Shown here: piece by piece, positions 60,231 through 64,000 of the stretch
Layout of the letters: each line of letters begins with the position of its first letter
Numbering within the stretch: position 1 is the stretch's first letter
From: Kappaphycus alvarezii
Taxonomy: Eukaryota > Rhodophyta > Florideophyceae > Gigartinales > Solieriaceae
Length of the DNA: 64,000 nt
Direction: 5' to 3'
NCBI GenBank assembly: GCA_002205965.3
Contig: NADL03000649.1
Coordinates: 372,001 to 436,000, forward strand
Notes under the pieces: model-generated
The model's input: the letters and a program-made list of their open reading frames with translations, nothing else
Databases searched by the model: none
Told to the model about the DNA's origin: nothing
Program-made: the position numbers and the translations under genes

Positions 60231-61885
60231 ATGTCCCTTTCTCTCCCTGACCGCCTCAAGGCGGCCTTTTTGGAGCGCTTCTCAACGGGAATCTCCTTCT
60301 GTGATATCACTATTCGCAACAAAGTGGAGCTCAGTCAATTAAGCGAGTTTATTCAAATTGGCCCAGAGAACCCGGTGAACGCCAACCCGGTGAACGCCAA
60401 CCCACAAATTACTCAGAGGTTGACATTGAACTCCCTGCTAGTGGTCACCTTAGACTTCTGAGTAAAGAAGAGGAAGAATTAATCATCAGAGTCTCGATAT
60501 TTTACGTTGACCAGTGCATTCCTTTAACGCGGCAGTCTCTATCGGACCTTGTTACGCACTACGTTCAAATGCTACCTGCGGACATGCAGATGAAGATTTC
60601 TTTTAGGGGCGGCAGACCGAGTAAGACATGGGTGAGAAATTTTCCACAGCGTCACGACGAGATCAAAGTGAAGAATTTAAAAGCGATCGAAGACAAAAGG
60701 GTTACTGCCGTGACAAGAGCGACAGTTGGCGAGCATATGGTGCGGGTGAAAGCAGCAACGGATAGGTTCAACATCAAGGACTCACGGTTTGTTTTTAATT
60801 TGGATGAAACGGGTATCAGCTTTAAGGACATGGCTTGCCAGGGTTTACGAAAAGGGATTGGCGTTCCCGGTAAGAATATCACCAAAATTGTTAGCAGGAC
60901 TAAAGGTAATTTTCATGTTACATTGATGGCAGTTATCAATGCAGCAGGATTTGCATTTAAGCCAATAGTGGTTTATCACGGGAAACAACCGCACTATAGG
61001 CGGGTTTCAGATACTTTTCAAACTGTACAGCAGTTTCTTCCTCCATGCTACTTTTATCAAAGTGAGACTCCAGGGGTTAATGCATCAACTTTTTTGGATT
61101 GGAGGAAGCAGTTTGTGAAAGAAACTGCGCATTTGTGGGAAGGGGGACAAAGATTGCTTATCATTTATGATTGCTACACATGACATATACAGTTTGAAGT
61201 ATTGCACCTTTTTTATGTGAACAATATTCGTGTGTTGGGGCTTCCGTCCCATTCCAGTCACGTCTTGCAACCTCTTGACGTTTCTGTGTTTTCGAGTTTC
61301 AAATCGCATTTTCAAAGTGGCTTTCATAGTTTGGCAAGAACGACGAAAGTAGCAGGTTCTTTTCATATTGAAGCTGTTTTAACATCAGCATATTCCTCTT
61401 CTTTTACGTTCTCGAACTTATGGAGTGGGTTTATGAAGACGGGTATATGGGACCATGCATTAGGTGGACCAAATCCCACCGTTCTAATATCGCTACCTTT
61501 TTATGATGCTGATATTGATGGGGATCTTCCAACCGTAGAAATGGTGGTGGCGTCTTTTAATAACAGAACAAGGTGGCTACCCAATAGTGCTGTCGTAGAA
61601 GGTGAAGGTACTGTTCGTATTGATACTTCTAAGGGCGCACATCTGACGTCTACTGTGGTTCTTAACGCTGTCAAAGAGCGTGAAAGGAGGAAACGGGAGA
61701 GATTTATTCAGGTGGAGCGTAATAAGGCAGAGAGGGAGAAAAGGATTGCTTATCCAGAAAGCCGTGCAGAAATGCGCCATTTGATGTTACTAGCTCCCCG
61801 TCGCACAATTATGCGTCAGCGAATTGCTCAATCTCGCTTGTATCGTCGGAACCGAGCTCAATCGCGGATGTTTTCTCGCATTTAA
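60231..61885 (+). pseudogene. pogo-like DDE transposase with one frameshift and one stop
   Basis: The ATG at 60231 opens MSLSLPDRLKAAFLERFSTG, but the continuing reading (SEVDIELPASGHLRLLSKEE) is in another frame from ~60412, so one shift lies near the 15-bp tandem duplication (NPVNA twice, ~60370-60400). From there the frame is open to 61180. It contains a CENP-B-type DNA-binding part (YVDQCIPLTRQSLSDLV, GGRPSKTWVRNF) and the catalytic core: NLDETGISF (~60798), GLRKGIGVPG, HVTLMAVINAAG, IIYDCYT (~61165) and HSSHVLQPLDVSVF (~61250), giving DDD. A single TGA at 61181-61183 replaces what is usually a Cys codon (YT-stop-HI); the same frame then runs on to 61885 with a basic, Arg-rich tail. An alternative start within 60021-60230 cannot be excluded. 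Two lesions only, so a recent inactivation. Confidence 0.85.
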
Positions 61886-62227
61886 CTAAACGGCTTTCAG
61901 ATTTTACCTGAGTCGAGGATATATGACGAAAAGTGGCCATTTTTGCTTTCTTCCATATATATATTTTTAGGTATTTCTGAAGGGACATATCTGGATGCAA
62001 TGTTATTTGCACGGAATCACTTTAGTGCGCGTTCGGCCGGTGGTGCCAAATAACGCCCTTCTTTTGTAGTTGCTCTTTCTATGAAGAAACTTCCTGACCT
62101 ACTTCTTTCTTGCTTTGTATCTTTGCCCAACCTCTTTTCTACATGTGGCTTTTTAAATGGTTCGAAACGGAGAGGCTCAAGTAAAAAAAAAATTTATTTT
62201 TATGTCGCATAGTCCGAAAAATGACGG

Positions 62228-62258
62228 TTTGGGTCACATCAAGTACCTCACCTTTACC
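62228..62258 (-). repeat. Right terminal inverted repeat
   Basis: Reverse complement of 59929-59959 with mismatches at positions 11 and 19 of the repeat. Confidence 0.9.
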
Positions 62259-63704
62259 GACCCTGATTTCCTAAGTACTCACGGATGCGTCGATAACAGA
62301 CCATATCATCCCACGTAGCGGATTAAAAAAATTAATGAGGTTCTTCGAAGTAACGCAAAAAAATAAAATTATACTTCAGTCACATTCAATTCATTTCTCC
62401 ATGCCATTAACCATGGGCCACGGTTAACACAGACGCCTCAAAAAACGATAATGCGATAAGGTGAGACCTTTGAGTTGCGTTGCTCATTTGATCCTGTCAA
62501 CTGCCCGTTGGGAGGAGGCCTTTTCTTTGGGTCTATTATGCCCATTAACTTCGCACCTCCGTGGTATCCAATTCCTACCAGAATACACCAATAATTTGGG
62601 TACTCAGTGCACTGCTCCTGAAAGTCCACATCAGGCCCTCACTCCACGTTACTTTTGCGAGATTTTTCGAGATGGTAGCCAACATTTTTTTGAAAATATG
62701 GAGATGTCAGAGGTGCTGCCCGGATGATGACTTGTGCATATCATGGCCATCCCGTTTGGTAAAAGATAAACCTCTAACTTATAGCCGTAAAGCTTGTGCT
62801 TTCCAGAATAGTACTGTTTCGCCTCTTATAGACTCCCGCTCGGACAAAATGACTGCTGAAAACATCATCTCAATGGAATACATGTCGTGCGACACCTTTC
62901 TTTCCTTTGAGCTTCGAAAAGAGTACATAATGCCAAAGTTGGTCAAAACAAATCGCCAATGAAAACTGGGAGTAAAAATTAAGAAAATTATAACGAAGCT
63001 CTGAAAAATTGGCAAAAGTTTTCCAGAAAGTTCGCTTCTCTACCGTACCTAGCTAAAAAAACAGTATAATTATAAGATAGAATCATTTACTGTTACAGTT
63101 GACTGCCAAATATTACCAACATTGTAGTTGCAAGAAACAAATCCAAAAGGAATATTCCAAATATGCATGAATTACGCGGTGTCAAATTTATTCCTGTTTT
63201 TGATGATCTGGGATCAATTCTACTCGTAGAATAGATCAAAATATATTGAATCAGTTGCAATATATATATCTGGGGGTAGATAATCAATTGGTGCATAGTG
63301 TTACCTCCCGAGAAAGGGGGACAGTGAAGGAAACATGAAAATAAAAAAATGAAAACACTAGAGTGGGTCCGTCCCCCTCCGTTCCGACGCTTGCCTGCTC
63401 GGGGGAGGGAATCTTTTAATGTGTTCAAAATCCTGAACCATACAGATAGTAGGTTACAATAGCCTGCTCGGGGGCGGTTTATATAGTGACTGCGAGTGTG
63501 TAGTATCGTCAGGTCCCGCCACACATAATAGAGAGATTACGAAATAGAAATTCACTCGGCAAAGCACTGTAAAATGATACACGTGGTGCTCTCATTATTA
63601 TCTACAAATGTTTCCGAATAGCATATTACGAAATCCACGTGATTTGAGTAAATGAGTATGATGACGGCGAGCCCTTGCGCTAGTACTCCGCTGCACTCAG
63701 CAGC
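62259..63704. other. Unassigned stretch before the right-edge gene
   Basis: About 1.4 kb. A 133-codon plus-strand frame at 62561-62962 and a 143-codon minus-strand frame at 63093-63524 have no recognisable motifs. GCCTGCTCGGGGG occurs twice (~63395 and ~63463) in the last part, possibly in the leader of the gene that follows. Confidence 0.35.
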
Positions 63705-64000
63705 ATGCGCCAGAAGGACTACTCGATCGGAAAGGCCAGGCAACGTCTTCGCTCCAGAAGACGGCGATTCCTTCTGGCGCTCGAATGCGATGCGGACGTG
63801 CAACTTCTACTTCGCACTAGTCAGTCCGCGGCTAGAGCGCGACGCGATGTCGGACACATTCGGCTGAGATCGCGACACATATCCACCATGCGCTTCAACC
63901 TTAACGCGTACAGTGAAGAGCAGTCGCTCTCTGAGTTTCGCTTTCGCAAGTCCGAAATTGGTACCGTGTGCGCGTGTTGTCCTGGGGTGGAGGGCCAACA
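63705..64000 (+). CDS. N-terminal part of a DDE_4-type transposase, runs off the window
   Basis: The ATG at 63705 opens a stop-free frame to the window end, 98 codons. It begins MRQKDYSIGKARQRLRSRRR, a basic N-terminus, and continues with FNLNAYSEEQSLSEFRFRKS and EIG. A segment of the type 'F.l..ysee..l.eFRF.k.ei' near the N-terminus is characteristic of DDE_4/Harbinger-like transposases, whose catalytic core would lie to the right. GC content and codon use are clearly higher than in the flanking DNA, and there is no interruption, so this copy may be young or a domesticated host gene. Family assignment is inference from the N-terminal pattern alone. Confidence 0.5.
   Translation, partial: MRQKDYSIGKARQRLRSRRRRFLLALECDADVQLLLRTSQSAARARRDVGHIRLRSRHISTMRFNLNAYSEEQSLSEFRFRKSEIGTVCACCPGVEGQ

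Larger units (their letters stand above)
59929..62258 (+). mobile_element. Nearly whole pogo-like (Tc1/mariner) DNA transposon
   Basis: A 2.33-kb element with 31-bp terminal inverted repeats (59929-59959 and 62228-62258; 29 of 31 match). It encodes one transposase. A TA lies at bases 3-4 of each end, so the true element may start two bases further in with TA as the target duplication. The AT-rich stretch before the right end is typical. It is the best preserved mobile element in the window. Confidence 0.85.

Noticed and set aside
1-64000. CRISPR arrays, operons, ribosomal RNA
   Set aside because: No regularly spaced repeats, no ribosome-binding sites, no rRNA core motifs; the window is eukaryotic nuclear DNA.

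Overview
The window is nuclear DNA of a photosynthetic eukaryote, most likely an alga. The left end carries a homogentisate solanesyltransferase gene (plastoquinone pathway), a calmodulin-kinase-like gene and a C2H2 zinc-finger gene whose three introns are about 100-118 bp, two of them with ACTAAC-type branch points. A red-lineage alga fits the HST type, the DDE_4 and pogo-like transposons and the Copia/Gypsy content. The species cannot be named from sequence alone. There is nothing prokaryotic: no operons and no ribosome binding sites.

Layout. 0-8.4 kb is the host gene island: an open frame entering from the left edge, HST (+), a kinase (-, convergent with HST), then the zinc-finger gene (+). 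8.4-13.3 kb is gene-poor. 13.3-34.5 kb is a strikingly AT-rich desert with no frame worth calling a host gene. Its first 8.4 kb is bounded by inverted copies of one ~30-bp motif and holds the relic of a DDE_4 (PIF/Harbinger-like) transposase plus a possible Myb/SANT-like gene, so I read it as one large decayed DNA transposon. 35.1-50.7 kb is a nest of fossils: a Ty3/gypsy element (-) whose right LTR is split by a Copia element (+) with a 5-bp target duplication GATAT; the Copia element is in turn split by a pogo/Tigger-like DNA transposon. 51.1-54.5 kb holds two related non-LTR retrotransposon fragments (-) of the type with a C-terminal CCHC finger and restriction-like endonuclease. 54.5-59.9 kb is repeat debris. 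59.93-62.26 kb is a nearly whole pogo-like transposon with 31-bp inverted ends. The last 296 bp hold the start of a well-preserved open frame that runs off the right edge and looks like the N-terminus of another DDE_4-type transposase.

Two patterns cut across the window. First, the host genes at the left are each interrupted by several one-base losses, although the protein motifs on both sides of each break are intact. This looks more like uncorrected assembly error than gene death, but I cannot decide. Second, a pentamer microsatellite (TACTG)n that flips strand to (TACAG)n, making perfect palindromes, is scattered through the intergenic DNA at 4.4-5.0, 11.8-12.1, 52.4, 54.6 and 58.5 kb.

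How the genes relate: HST makes the plastoquinone head-and-tail precursor in the plastid envelope; the kinase and zinc-finger protein are regulatory genes with no visible pathway link to it. Everything right of 13 kb is mobile-element territory.
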